From Faecalibacterium sp. (GTDB lineage Bacteria; Bacillota; Clostridia; Oscillospirales; Ruminococcaceae): a DNA stretch of 21,930 nucleotides. The stretch is taken from assembly GCA_020025795.1 (NCBI GenBank), contig JAHHRK010000015.1, forward strand, positions 1 through 21,930, given 5' to 3'. This document shows, in pieces, positions 12,842 to 20,622 of this stretch (its first letter is position 1; each line of letters starts with the position of its first letter). A program made the translations under genes and the position numbers. The notes beneath the pieces were generated by a model that was not told where the DNA came from, did not search any database, and was given only the letters and a program-made list of their open reading frames with translations.

Positions 12842-14644
12842 TTACATCTTTTCGGGAACGTTGATCTTGAACATGGTCAGGACGTTGCGGATGACTGCAC
12901 GCACAGCCAGGCACAGAGCCAGACGAGCCTGCTGCAGAGCAGGGTCTGCACCCTGGATGCGGCAGCTGTTGTAGAAGCGATGGAAAGCACTGGCCAGATC
13001 GATGACGAAACGGTTGATGCGGCTGGGATCGTACTTCTCAGCTGCCATGATGATTTCGGCAGGGAAGTTCATCAGCATGCGGATCAGATCCATTTCAGCA
13101 GGATCCGTCAGTAGAGTAGCATCTACCTTGTCTGCACCGATGAAGGTTACGCCTTCGCTCTCCAGCTTGCGCAGGATGGAGCAGATACGAGCGTGTGCGT
13201 ACTGGACGTAGTAGACCGGGTTTTCGTTGTCCTCACGAACAGCCTGGCCCAGGTCGAAGTCGATGCCGCTGCCAGCGTCGTGCATATTAAACAGGAAACG
13301 TGCGCTGTCGATAGGCACTTCCTCCAGCAGGTCGGTCAGGGTGATTGCATTGCCGGTACGCTTGCTCATACGGACAGGCTGACCGTCACGCATCAGGTTG
13401 ACCAGCTGCATCAGAACAACGTCCAGCTTGCTGCCGTCCAGACCGATGGCGTCCATAGCACCCTTCATACGGGCAACGTGGCCGTGGTGGTCTGCGCCCC
13501 AAACGTCGATGCACTTAGCAAAGCCACGGGTAGCCATCTTGTTGTAGTGGTAAGCAATATCAGCGGCAAAGTAGGTGGGGATACCGTTGGCACGCACCAG
13601 CACTTCGTCCTTTGCTTCTTCTTCGCTGCCGTCGTCGGTCTTGCGCTTGTTGGCAACACCGTACTTGGAGCTGTACTGTGCGCTGCGGTACATGACAGCG
13701 CCATCCTCGGCCTTGTAGCAAGCGCCGGTAGCCAGCAGCTTGTCGATGGCTTCCTGAACCATGCCGTTGTTGTGCAGGTCGCTCTCGTGGAACCACACAT
13801 CGTAGTCGATGCGGTACTTGCCCAGGTCGCGCTTCAATGCAGCAATGTTCTTGGGCAGAGCATAAGCAACCAGTGCGTCCTTCAGTGCAGAGAAAGCGTC
13901 GCTTTCCAGCAGCTCGTCGGTCAGGGTTGCGGAAACCGCCTGGCAAGCTGCCAGGTACTTGTCGCCTTCCAGTGCGATGAACTCGTCAGCCAGAACCTTG
14001 ATGTCGCCGCCCTGGTAGCACTCAGCAGGCAGGGGATAAGCCTCTTCGCTGGTGAAGTGCTGCAGATAACGCACAGCCAGGCTCTTGCCGAACTTCTGAA
14101 TCTGGTTGCCTGCGTCGTTCACGTAGAACTCACGGGTAACATCGTAGCCAGCCCAGTCCAGAACAGCAGCCAGGCAGTCGCCCAGAGCGCCGCCACGTGC
14201 GTTGCCCATGTGCATGGGGCCGGTGGGGTTTGCGGAAACGAACTCCACGTTCACCTTCTGGCCCTTGCCGAAATCGGTGCGGCCATATTCCTCAGCGGAG
14301 CAGGCATTGACCACAACACCGGCAAAGAAGCTGGGTGCCAGGAACAGGTTGATGAAGCCGGGGCCTGCAACTTCCACCTTGGAGAAGCAGGTGCCGTCAA
14401 AAGCGGGCAGATGCTGCACGATTGCATCTGCAATCATGCGGGGAGCCTTGTGCCAGGTACGAGCGCCAGCCATTGCGATGTTGGAGGCAATGTCGCCGTT
14501 CTTGGTGTCGGAAGGAATCTCCACGATGAAACTAGGCAGCTCAGCAGCAGGCAGATCGCCGGCTTCCATAGCAGCGCTGGCAGCACGGGTCAACAGATCG
14601 CGTGCCTCGTCCATAGCGGACTGACGGGGGTTGTAATTGCTCAT
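12842..14644 (-). CDS. argS: Arginyl-tRNA synthetase
   Basis: 600-residue class I synthetase charging tRNA-Arg. N-terminal Add1-like domain, then 'NVEFVSANPTGPMHMGNARGGALGD' with the HIGH motif as HMGN (145-148), 'VNDAGNQIQKFG', 'WGADHHGHV' and 'QLVNLMRDGQPVRMSKRTGN' with MSKR at 426-429 in place of KMSKS, as is common in ArgS. The C-terminal DALR anticodon-binding domain carries 'YVQYAHARICSILRKLE' and ends in 'ALCLAVRAVIRNVLTMFKINVPEKM'. Length is normal. ATG 14644 has AAGGAG 7-8 nt upstream. It has its own promoter at 14738-14766 with a hairpin leader and no T-box. Confidence 0.97.
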   Translation of the reverse strand: MSNYNPRQSAMDEARDLLTRAASAAMEAGDLPAAELPSFIVEIPSDTKNGDIASNIAMAGARTWHKAPRMIADAIVQHLPAFDGTCFSKVEVAGPGFINLFLAPSFFAGVVVNACSAEEYGRTDFGKGQKVNVEFVSANPTGPMHMGNARGGALGDCLAAVLDWAGYDVTREFYVNDAGNQIQKFGKSLAVRYLQHFTSEEAYPLPAECYQGGDIKVLADEFIALEGDKYLAACQAVSATLTDELLESDAFSALKDALVAYALPKNIAALKRDLGKYRIDYDVWFHESDLHNNGMVQEAIDKLLATGACYKAEDGAVMYRSAQYSSKYGVANKRKTDDGSEEEAKDEVLVRANGIPTYFAADIAYHYNKMATRGFAKCIDVWGADHHGHVARMKGAMDAIGLDGSKLDVVLMQLVNLMRDGQPVRMSKRTGNAITLTDLLEEVPIDSARFLFNMHDAGSGIDFDLGQAVREDNENPVYYVQYAHARICSILRKLESEGVTFIGADKVDATLLTDPAEMDLIRMLMNFPAEIIMAAEKYDPSRINRFVIDLASAFHRFYNSCRIQGADPALQQARLALCLAVRAVIRNVLTMFKINVPEKM

Positions 14645-14710
14645 ATTTACACTCCTTGATGCGGCAAGACGCGTCGGGCGGCGCGCTGCCGAGGTTTAAC
14701 GAAAATCCAG

Positions 14711-14732
14711 ATAGTCTGTAACAGCAGACTAT
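14711..14732 (-). promoter_or_regulatory. 5' leader hairpin of argS
   Basis: ATAGTCTG/CAGACTAT 8-bp stem with a 6-nt loop at the very start of the predicted argS transcript. On the minus strand no U-run follows directly, so it reads as a 5' stabilising hairpin rather than a terminator of the DUF1934 gene. Confidence 0.45.
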
Positions 14733-14737
14733 TCTTT

Positions 14738-14766
14738 ATAATAACGGTAATCCGTGATTTGCGCAA
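14738..14766 (-). promoter_or_regulatory. Promoter of argS
   Basis: Minus strand TTGCGC (14766-14761), 17 nt, TATTAT (14743-14738). Leader of about 85 nt to the ATG. Confidence 0.6.
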
Positions 14767-14785
14767 GAGCTTTTCGACGGAATTC

Positions 14786-15229
14786 TCAGTTGATGTGGGC
14801 CACGGAAATATCCAGGTTGCTTTTGCTTACAAGACCAGAGCTGTCGGCATCCAAAATGTAGCTGAATTGCACACGGCCGCCCTTGGCGGTCAGCTCGCTG
14901 ATGATCTCATCGGCAGATACGCCCAGCGTGATGGAGCCGAAGCCGGTTTCGTAGTGGCAGACATTGCGGCGACCACGCTCGATGAGCAGCTGTGTGTTCA
15001 TCTTGCCAAAGCGCATCATAGTGACCTTGCTGCCGTCCTGTGCGACCTTGATGGTGACAGAGCAGCCTTCGTAGCCGATACCGGAGTTTTCCTTATACGT
15101 AATATAGTAGCTGCCATTGCGTTCGTGGTACTGGCCTTTGGTGGTCAACTCCACAACCTGCGGTTCTTCGTCCTGCTCAATGCAGCTTTTGATACGAATA
15201 ATATAGTTTTCTTTTTTCTGTTCGCTCAC
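14786..15229 (-). CDS. DUF1934 / YwiB-like beta-barrel protein
   Basis: 147 residues, resembling the DUF1934 family (B. subtilis YwiB): 'YIIRIKSCIEQDEEPQVVELTTKGQYHERNGSYYITYKENS', 'VTIKVAQDGSKVTMMRFGKMNTQLLIERGRRNVCHYETGFGSITLGV' and 'GRVQFSYILDADSSGLVSKSNLDISV' give the alternating strand pattern of a small calycin-like barrel. Cytoplasmic; function unproven. The GTG at 15229 is preferred because AAAGGGA lies about 8 nt upstream; the longer frame from a TTG at 15256 would overlap murI and lacks an SD. Third gene of ddl-murI-DUF1934; in Firmicutes ywiB-like genes often sit beside argS, as here. Confidence 0.85.
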   Translation of the reverse strand: MSEQKKENYIIRIKSCIEQDEEPQVVELTTKGQYHERNGSYYITYKENSGIGYEGCSVTIKVAQDGSKVTMMRFGKMNTQLLIERGRRNVCHYETGFGSITLGVSADEIISELTAKGGRVQFSYILDADSSGLVSKSNLDISVAHIN

Positions 15230-15242
15230 TTTTATATTCCCT

Positions 15243-16055
15243 TTAGTATTTTTCAATAGAGATCTGTTCCACGGGACCGCCTCGGTATTCCCCTAAAAAC
15301 AAATCTGCGACCGAAATAAAGCCGTCCGGGTCATCGCTGACGAAATAATGGGCTTCGCCGTTTGCACGGTCTGCCAAAAGTCCCTTTTCGGAAAGATCTC
15401 GTTTCAATGCTTCTGCGGTTACTTTGCCGGGATCAATCAGAGTGACATCGTCGCCCATGATTTTTGCAATCATGCCTTTCAGCAGGGGGTAATGGGTGCA
15501 GCCCAAAATCAGGGTGTCCACACCGGCCTTCTGCATAGGCTCCAGATATTCCTGCAACAGCAGCATAGCCACAGGGTTGCCGTCCTGAATGTAACCGTTT
15601 TCTACCAGCGGCACCAGCATGGGGCAGGCCTGCTTGGTGATTTCCACACCGGGAACTAGCTGTTTGAGTAAAACTTCGTAGCTGCCGGAACGAATCGTAG
15701 CAGGGGTTCCCATCACGCCAACCCGGCGGTTTTTCGTGGCCCATGCGGCGGTGCGAGCGGTTGCACCCACTACGCCGCAGAACGGAACCGGCAGCTGTGC
15801 AGCTTCTTCCGGCGGATAGGTGCTGGAAACCGTGCCGCAGGCTGCCATGATGTACTTTACATTCTTAGAGAGCAGAAAAGCAATGTCCTGTCGGGTGTAT
15901 TGAACAATGGTGTCTTTGCCGCGCGGTCCGTACGGTACACGGCCGGTGTCACCAAAATAAACAATATCTTCACCGGGCAGCAGATGCCGCAGCTCCCGCA
16001 CGCCGGTCAGGCCACCCAGGCCACTGTCGAATACGCCAATCGGACGATTATCCAT
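15243..16055 (-). CDS. murI: Glutamate racemase
   Basis: 270-residue cofactor-independent racemase making D-glutamate for MurD. Two-domain architecture with catalytic Cys73 in 'MAACGTVSS' and Cys186 in 'ILGCTHYPLL', and N-terminal 'IGVFDSGLGGLT' with Asp10-Ser11. The residue after Cys73 is Gly where most MurI proteins have Asn (CNT motif). ATG 16055 has GAGG 9 nt upstream and overlaps the ddl stop by 8 nt, so it is coupled to ddl. Part of a D-amino-acid operon for the cell wall. Confidence 0.95.
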   Translation of the reverse strand: MDNRPIGVFDSGLGGLTGVRELRHLLPGEDIVYFGDTGRVPYGPRGKDTIVQYTRQDIAFLLSKNVKYIMAACGTVSSTYPPEEAAQLPVPFCGVVGATARTAAWATKNRRVGVMGTPATIRSGSYEVLLKQLVPGVEITKQACPMLVPLVENGYIQDGNPVAMLLLQEYLEPMQKAGVDTLILGCTHYPLLKGMIAKIMGDDVTLIDPGKVTAEALKRDLSEKGLLADRANGEAHYFVSDDPDGFISVADLFLGEYRGGPVEQISIEKY

Positions 16056-17154
16056 GATGCTTTGCCTCGTTGCGTGTGCCACGCTCCAGAGCCAGCAGAA
16101 TCAGTTCGTCAATCAGCTCAGGAACAGTCAGACCAACGCTCTCCATCAGCTTGGGGTACATGCTGATAGCAGTAAAGCCGGGGAAAGTGTTGATTTCGTT
16201 AATCAGCACACGGCCAGTGCCCTTCTCAACAAAGAAATCGCAGCGGGACAGGCCTTCGCCACCCACGGCAGTATAGGCTTTCTGTGCCAGAACACGGACT
16301 TCATCCAGCTTTTCTTCGCTCAGGTTGGCGGGAATCACCGTGCGGCTGACGCCGTTCTTGTACTTGTCGTCATAGGTGTAGAACTCTGCACCTGCCAGAA
16401 TTTCGCCGGGACGCGTTGCCAGAGCGGGGTTGCTGCCCAGAGCGGCACATTCCACTTCCTGGCCATCTACAAAAGCCTCAAAAACCAGCTTGTCGTCCTC
16501 GCGCAGAGCCATTTCGATAGCAGTACGCAGGCCGTAACGGTCCATAGCTTTGCTGATGCCTACGCTGGAGCCTGCATTGGCGGGCTTGACGAACATAGGA
16601 TAGTTCAGCTTGAATTCCAGCTTTTCGCAGCACTGGTCCAGATCGGTCTCCAGTTCATAGCGGGTAAAGCTCATCCAGGGGCAGTGGGGAATGCCTGCTG
16701 CCTCGAACAGGGTGTTAGCAACAGCTTTGTCCATGCAGGCTGCACTGGCCAGAACACCGCAGCCGACATAAGGAATACCGGCCAGCTCCAGCAGACCCTG
16801 AACTGTGCCGTCCTCGCCCCACAAACCGTGCAGTGCAGGAATCACCACATCCAGACGATGGGTTTCAGCAGTGCCGTCCGGCAGGAAAACCATCAGACCG
16901 TGGGTCTGGCGGTCCGGACTAATCAGGCAGGGGCGATTATCAGGCAGGCTTTCCCAGCTGCCGTCAGCCATTTGCTTGGTGTCGGCGTTGGTGAGCAGCC
17001 AGCGGCCATCTTTGGTGATGCCAACTTTATAAAGAACATAGCGGTCGGCGGGCGTGTTGTCTGCAAAAGTGCCGGCAGATACCCGACTGACTTCGTGCTC
17101 GCTGGAAAGTCCGCCGAACAAAAGTGCGGCGGAAAGCTGTTTTTGTGCGATCAT
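16048..17154 (-). CDS. ddl: D-alanine--D-alanine ligase
   Basis: 368-residue ATP-grasp ligase forming D-Ala-D-Ala, the terminal dipeptide of the peptidoglycan stem. Visible: 'LLFGGLSSEHEVSRVSA' (Glu19-His20), 'LHGLWGEDGTVQGLLELAGIPYVGCGVLASAACMDK', 'PMFVKPANAGSSVGISK' (ATP-grasp loop), 'EINTFPGFTAISMYPKLMESVG' (metal-binding Glu/Asn and substrate loop). It belongs to the longer Ddl/Van-like subfamily. Start ATG 17154 with GGGAG about 9 nt upstream. First gene of ddl-murI-DUF1934, with a promoter at 17215-17243. Confidence 0.95.
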   Translation of the reverse strand: MIAQKQLSAALLFGGLSSEHEVSRVSAGTFADNTPADRYVLYKVGITKDGRWLLTNADTKQMADGSWESLPDNRPCLISPDRQTHGLMVFLPDGTAETHRLDVVIPALHGLWGEDGTVQGLLELAGIPYVGCGVLASAACMDKAVANTLFEAAGIPHCPWMSFTRYELETDLDQCCEKLEFKLNYPMFVKPANAGSSVGISKAMDRYGLRTAIEMALREDDKLVFEAFVDGQEVECAALGSNPALATRPGEILAGAEFYTYDDKYKNGVSRTVIPANLSEEKLDEVRVLAQKAYTAVGGEGLSRCDFFVEKGTGRVLINEINTFPGFTAISMYPKLMESVGLTVPELIDELILLALERGTRNEAKHHG

Positions 17155-17214
17155 AATAAGACTCCCATCTACTACCAGTGGAATCTCCACCGGTTTTACT
17201 CCATAATTATTACT

Positions 17215-17243
17215 AGCATACCACAAAAATGTGCGAGTTTCTA
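17215..17243 (-). promoter_or_regulatory. Promoter of ddl-murI operon
   Basis: Minus strand TAGAAA (17243-17238), 17 nt, TATGCT (17220-17215) preceded by TGG. Confidence 0.5.
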
Positions 17244-17379
17244 CTGTATCATACGTTTGGCCGCCGGTTTCCTGACGGAAGAAGGCGGGCACGCCACCCT
17301 GCAATTTACAGATTGGGACGAAAAAGAAAATAAAGTGCGCCGTCTTGATAAAAATTTCAAAGAAGTTGTGCTTTTGCGC

Positions 17380-17408
17380 TTGACTAGAGACGCGCAGAAT
17401 GGTATTAT
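17380..17408 (+). promoter_or_regulatory. Promoter of rpmG-secE-nusG, with hairpin leader
   Basis: TTGACT (17380-17385), 17 nt, TATTAT (17403-17408) preceded by TGG. The ~107-nt leader (17415-17521) holds a GTGGG-CTCA-CCCAC hairpin (17459-17472) and an alternative GCCCA/TGGGC pairing (17442-17446 with 17460-17464). No known leader class recognised. The stretch 17244-17379 shows no further feature. Confidence 0.7.
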
Positions 17409-17521
17409 GATAACACCTCTTTTGTGGGGTTCTTTTTTTGTGCCCATTTTTTGATGAAGTGGGCTCACCCACAACGCCGAGGGAGGTTCAATTACAACCG
17501 TTAAAATGGAGGTGTCAAACT

Positions 17522-17671
17522 ATGACCGTCAAGATCACCCTGGCCTGCACCGAGTGCAAGCAGCGCAACTACAACACGACCAAGAACAAGAAAAACTGCC
17601 CCGATCGTCTGGAAATGAACAAATACTGCCGTTTCTGCCGTAAGCACACGCTGCACCGCGAAACTAAGTAA
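17522..17671 (+). CDS. rpmG: 50S ribosomal protein L33 (zinc-binding, C+ type)
   Basis: 49 residues: 'MTVKITLACTECKQRNYNTTKNKKNCPDRLEMNKYCRFCRKHTLHRETK' pattern, with two Cys pairs (Cys9-x2-Cys12 and Cys36-x2-Cys39) that bind Zn, so this is the zinc-containing paralogue. It binds 23S rRNA near the E site of the large subunit. ATG 17522 has GGAGG about 8 nt upstream; the longer upstream frame lacks support. First gene of rpmG-secE-nusG, the usual Firmicute order. Confidence 0.95.
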   Translation: MTVKITLACTECKQRNYNTTKNKKNCPDRLEMNKYCRFCRKHTLHRETK

Positions 17672-17697
17672 TAAAAAAAGAAAGGCGGCCGTATAAC

Positions 17698-17937
17698 ATG
17701 GCAGACAAAACCGAAAAAAAGCCTGGCTTTATGGCTAAGGTAAAGGGCTTCTTTGCCCGCATCGGCAAGTTCTTCCGTGATACGAAGAGCGAGCTGAAGA
17801 AGGTCGCATGGCCCAGCAAGAAAGAAACGAAGACCAACACCATCGTTGTGCTGGCAGTCGTTGCTATTGCGGCAGTCGTCATGATCGCCCTGGACGCCAT
17901 TTTTGGCGGCATTATGGGTCTGATCATTGGTGTCTGA
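17698..17937 (+). CDS. secE: Preprotein translocase subunit SecE
   Basis: 79 residues, single-pass form typical of Gram-positive bacteria. An amphipathic N-terminal helix ('KVKGFFARIGKFFRDTKSELKKVAWPSKKET', with the conserved KVxWPS/KET signature) is followed by one transmembrane helix at about 48-78. It clamps SecY in the SecYEG channel. Preceded by AAAGGCGG. Sits 26 nt after rpmG and 25 nt before nusG. Confidence 0.95.
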   Translation: MADKTEKKPGFMAKVKGFFARIGKFFRDTKSELKKVAWPSKKETKTNTIVVLAVVAIAAVVMIALDAIFGGIMGLIIGV

Positions 17938-17962
17938 TCGCCCTGTAAACGGAGGTTTTACT

Positions 17963-18493
17963 ATGGAAGATCAAACTATGGAAGCCTTGTGGTACGTTGT
18001 CCATACCTATTCCGGTTATGAGAACAAGGTCGCACAGGACTTGCAGACCATGGTGGAGAACCGCCGCCTGCAGGACATGATCTGCGACATTAAAGTACCG
18101 ACCGAAATGGTCCCCGAGATCAAAGATGGTCAGGAAAAACTGGTTGAGCACAAGCTGTTCCCCGGTTACGTCCTGATCAAAATGGTCATGACCGACGAGA
18201 CCTGGTATATTGTCCGCAATACGCGTGGCTGTACTGGCTTCGTGGGCCCTGCTTCCAAGCCGGTTCCCCTGAGCAATGAGGAAGTAGAAAAACTGGGCGT
18301 GAGCACGCAGACTCCGCTGACCGTTGATTTCAAGGTCGGCGACAGCGTACAGATCACGTCCGGCCCGATGGAAGGCTTCATGGGCAAGGTGGAGGAAATC
18401 GACACCACTGCTTTCAAGGTGCGACTCACTGTCAACATGTTTGGCCGCGAGACCCCTGCCGAAGTCGAACTCGGACAGGTCGAGCTGCTGTAA
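17963..18493 (+). CDS. nusG: Transcription termination/antitermination factor NusG
   Basis: 176 residues. NGN domain ('ALWYVVHTYSGYENKVAQDLQ', 'KLFPGYVLIKMVMTDETWYIVRNTRGCTGFVG') contacts the RNA polymerase beta' clamp; C-terminal KOW domain ('FKVGDSVQITSGPMEGFMGKVEEID', about 123-148) binds partners such as S10. Start ATG 17963 with GGAGG 8 nt upstream; the longer upstream frame overlaps secE and is rejected. Last gene before the rplK leader; a GACGGC/GCCGTT hairpin after the stop (about 18512-18532) may cause partial termination. Confidence 0.96.
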   Translation: MEDQTMEALWYVVHTYSGYENKVAQDLQTMVENRRLQDMICDIKVPTEMVPEIKDGQEKLVEHKLFPGYVLIKMVMTDETWYIVRNTRGCTGFVGPASKPVPLSNEEVEKLGVSTQTPLTVDFKVGDSVQITSGPMEGFMGKVEEIDTTAFKVRLTVNMFGRETPAEVELGQVELL

Positions 18494-18559
18494 AGCGGCA
18501 TTTCATTCCGGTAAGACGGCATTCGCCGTTCTTATAGAGTGCGCGGTGGTCGCGCGCTC

Positions 18560-18598
18560 GTGGGAGGCCTGCACTTGGCAGGCTGCTACTAACCACAG
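18560..18598 (+). promoter_or_regulatory. L1-binding autoregulatory leader of rplK-rplA
   Basis: GTGG (18560-18563)/CCAC (18593-18596) with an inner GCCTGC/GCAGGC stem (18567-18572 with 18578-18583), and unpaired GA on the left and an asymmetric UGCUACUAA bulge on the right. This is the form of the ribosomal protein L1 site in mRNA that mimics the 23S L1 stalk; L1 binding represses translation of rplK-rplA. Located 20 nt before the rplK start. A GCGCG/CGCGC hairpin lies just upstream (18541-18557). Confidence 0.65.
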
Positions 18599-18618
18599 AT
18601 TTTTTGGAGGTGTGCAAA

Positions 18619-19044
18619 ATGGCACAAAAAGTTACTGGCTATATTAAGCTGCAGATCGAAGCCGGCAAGGCAACTCCGGCACCCCCGGTTGGTCCCGCTC
18701 TGGGCCAGCACGGCGTTAACATCATGTCCTTCACCAAGGAGTTCAACGAGCGTACCAAGAATCAGATGGGTTACGTTATCCCCGTCGTGATTACCGTTTA
18801 CGCTGACCGCTCCTTCAGCTTCATCACCAAGACTCCCCCCGCAGCTGTCCTGATCAAGAAGGCAGCAGGCCTGAAGAGTGGTTCCGGTGTCCCCAACAAG
18901 GACAAGGTCGCTTCTCTGACCAAGGCTCAGGTTGAGGAGATCGCTAAGACCAAGATGCCCGACCTGAACGCTGCTTCTCTGGAAGCTGCTTGCAGCATGG
19001 TTGCAGGCACCTGCCGCAGCATGGGCGTCACCGTCGTCGACTGA
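18619..19044 (+). CDS. rplK: 50S ribosomal protein L11
   Basis: 141 residues, exactly the usual length. N-terminal domain 'YIKLQIEAGKATPAPPVGPALGQHGVNIMSFTKEFNERT' and C-terminal rRNA-binding domain 'TPPAAVLIKKAAG', 'KTKMPDLNAASLEAACSMVAGTCRSMGVTV'. Forms the GTPase-associated centre at the base of the L7/L12 stalk and is the thiostrepton site in sensitive species. ATG 18619 has GGAGG 8 nt upstream. In operon with rplA (57-nt gap). Confidence 0.97.
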   Translation: MAQKVTGYIKLQIEAGKATPAPPVGPALGQHGVNIMSFTKEFNERTKNQMGYVIPVVITVYADRSFSFITKTPPAAVLIKKAAGLKSGSGVPNKDKVASLTKAQVEEIAKTKMPDLNAASLEAACSMVAGTCRSMGVTVVD

Positions 19045-19101
19045 TGAATGAATGTGGGAGGGCTGTTTGATAGCCCGCAAGACCACCTAGGAGGATTAAG
19101 A

Positions 19102-19794
19102 ATGAAACACGGTAAGAAATACGTTGAGGCTGCAAAGCTGATCGACTTTACTAAGAGCTACGAGCTGAACGAAGCTCTGGATCTGTGCTGCAAGTCCGCA
19201 AGCGCAAAGTTCGATGAGACCATCGAGCTGCACGTTCGTCTGGGCGTTGACGGCCGTCATGCTGACCAGCAGGTCCGTGGTGCAGTTGTTCTGCCCAACG
19301 GCACTGGTAAGAATGTCCGCGTTTGCGCTATTGCTAAGGGCGCAGCTGCTGAGGCTGCTACCGCTGCAGGTGCTGAGATCGTTGGCGATGAAGAGCTGAT
19401 CGCAAAGATCGCTGGCGGCTTCATGGACTTCGACGTCGTCGTCACCACTCCCGACATGATGGGCAAGGCTGGCCGTCTGGGTAAGGTCCTGGGCCCCCGC
19501 GGCATGATGCCCAACCCCAAGGCTGGTACCGTTACCCCCGACCTGGGCAAGGCTGTTACCGAAGCTAAGGCTGGTAAGATCGAGTACCGTCTGGACAAGC
19601 AGAACATCATCCACGTTCCCGTCGGCAAGGCATCTTTCGGTGCTGAGAAGCTGTTCGACAACGTGAACACTGTTCTGGAAGCAATCGGCAAGGCTAAGCC
19701 CGCCGCTGCTAAGGGCCAGTACTTCAAGAGCGCTACCCTGGCAAGCACCATGGGCCCTGGCGTTCGCGTCAACACCCTGAAGTACGGTGTCTAA
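19102..19794 (+). CDS. rplA: 50S ribosomal protein L1
   Basis: 230 residues, usual length. Signature: 'KHGKKYVEAAKLIDFTKSYELNEALDL', 'FDETIELHVRLGVDGRHADQQVRGAVVLPNGTGK', 'GKAGRLGKVLGPRGMMPNPKAGTVT', 'KAGKIEYRLDKQNIIHVPVGKASF'. Binds 23S H76-78 (mobile L1 stalk, E-site tRNA release) and represses its own operon by binding the leader before rplK. ATG 19102 with TAGGAGG 8 nt upstream; the upstream in-frame ATG 19048 is unsupported. Confidence 0.97.
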   Translation: MKHGKKYVEAAKLIDFTKSYELNEALDLCCKSASAKFDETIELHVRLGVDGRHADQQVRGAVVLPNGTGKNVRVCAIAKGAAAEAATAAGAEIVGDEELIAKIAGGFMDFDVVVTTPDMMGKAGRLGKVLGPRGMMPNPKAGTVTPDLGKAVTEAKAGKIEYRLDKQNIIHVPVGKASFGAEKLFDNVNTVLEAIGKAKPAAAKGQYFKSATLASTMGPGVRVNTLKYGV

Positions 19795-19826
19795 TCCTTT
19801 TTTATCGATTATTTGATAAAAAGCTA

Positions 19827-19855
19827 TTGACAAAATCGCGTTCGTGCGATAAAAT
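19827..19855 (+). promoter_or_regulatory. Strong promoter of rplJ-rplL
   Basis: Perfect -35 TTGACA (19827-19832), 17 nt, TAAAAT (19850-19855). Expected start near 19862, just before the L10 leader. Confidence 0.85.
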
Positions 19856-19861
19856 AGTTAT

Positions 19862-19982
19862 GCTGTTTTTAAGACAGCAGGTGCTGTAATAGCATAAGGC
19901 CAATCGCCGCCTGCCGAGAAACGCACGATACGATGTTTGTATTGCGCCTCTTTCTCGTCTAAGTGCGGGAAAGAGGCTTTTT
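19862..19982 (+). promoter_or_regulatory. Ribosomal protein L10 leader with attenuator
   Basis: The conserved L10 leader core is visible: AAGACAGCAGGTG (about 19871-19883) and, distal, CGCCTGCCGAGAAA (about 19907-19921), forming the stem with the kink-turn region bound by L10(L12)4. Downstream is a 12-bp terminator, 19946-19957 with 19966-19977, then T5 (19978-19982). The leader's CGAGAAA (19915-19921) is complementary to the terminator's left arm TTTCTCG (19951-19957), a ready antiterminator. The model is that L10 binding sequesters CGAGAAA and lets the terminator form. Confidence 0.85.
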
Positions 19983-20026
19983 GTTTACAGGATTATATAG
20001 ATAATAAGGAAATGAGGTGAAACCAA

Positions 20027-20539
20027 ATGCCCAGTGCAAAGATCCTTTCTGAAAAGCAGGCATACGTTGCAAGCCTGAAGGAGCTGTTCGAGGGTTCTGT
20101 TGCAGGTGTTGTCGTCGCTTACGGCGGCATCGATGTTGCATCTGATACCAAGCTGCGTAAGGAGCTGCGTGAGGCAGGCGTTGAGTACATGGTTGTCAAG
20201 AACACCATGTTGCGTCTGGCTGTTAAGGATACTGCTTTCGAGTCCCTGGCTGAGACTTTCAAGGGTGACACTGCTGTGGCTTTCTCCAAGGAGGACGCTA
20301 CCATCGCAGCTAACATCCTGAACAAGTTCGCTGAGGCTGACAAGTCCAAGAAGTTCACCCTGAAGGGCGGCTTCGTTGAGGGCCAGGTCATGAATGCAGC
20401 AGAGATCAACGCGATCGCAAAGCTGCCCAACCGCGAAGGCATGCTGTCCATGTTCGCAGGTGCTCTTACCAGCACTCTGTCCGGCCTGGCAGTTGCTATG
20501 CAGGCTTACGCAGACAAGCAGGACGAGGCTGCTGCCTAA
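20027..20539 (+). CDS. rplJ: 50S ribosomal protein L10
   Basis: 170 residues. N-terminal rRNA-binding domain 'SEKQAYVASLKELFEGSVAGVVVAYGGIDVASDTKLRKELREAGVEYMVVKNTMLRLA' and a C-terminal helix ('MLSMFAGALTSTLSGLAVAMQAYADKQDEAAA') that holds L7/L12 dimers. Base of the ribosomal stalk and autogenous repressor through the leader upstream. SD ATGAGGTGA 8-9 nt before the ATG. Confidence 0.96.
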   Translation: MPSAKILSEKQAYVASLKELFEGSVAGVVVAYGGIDVASDTKLRKELREAGVEYMVVKNTMLRLAVKDTAFESLAETFKGDTAVAFSKEDATIAANILNKFAEADKSKKFTLKGGFVEGQVMNAAEINAIAKLPNREGMLSMFAGALTSTLSGLAVAMQAYADKQDEAAA

Positions 20540-20622
20540 TCGCTTGTTAAAAGCTGCGTAAACTACACAAACAAGATTTTTACTAACAACAATAATATTT
20601 TGATTAAATGGAGGTAACTACC

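Noticed and set aside
12407..12974. Short + strand open frames at 12407-12616 and 12573-12974
   Set aside because: No SD, they cross the large RNA's promoter region and the argS end, and the translations look random.
13193..14659. 488-codon open frame antisense to argS
   Set aside because: Same reasons: antisense of an intact synthetase, no translational signals.
14711..14732. Terminator for the ddl-murI-DUF1934 operon
   Set aside because: The hairpin lies upstream of argS, not downstream of DUF1934 in the direction of transcription as needed, and has no U-run on the minus strand.
17411..17439. Terminator-like AACACC...GGGGTT plus T7 at the start of the rpmG transcript
   Set aside because: The stem is short and mismatched and would begin at the predicted +1, too early for termination; there is no upstream + strand gene for it to serve.
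16054..17454. 466-codon open frame antisense to ddl
   Set aside because: Antisense of ddl with no SD and no recognisable motif.
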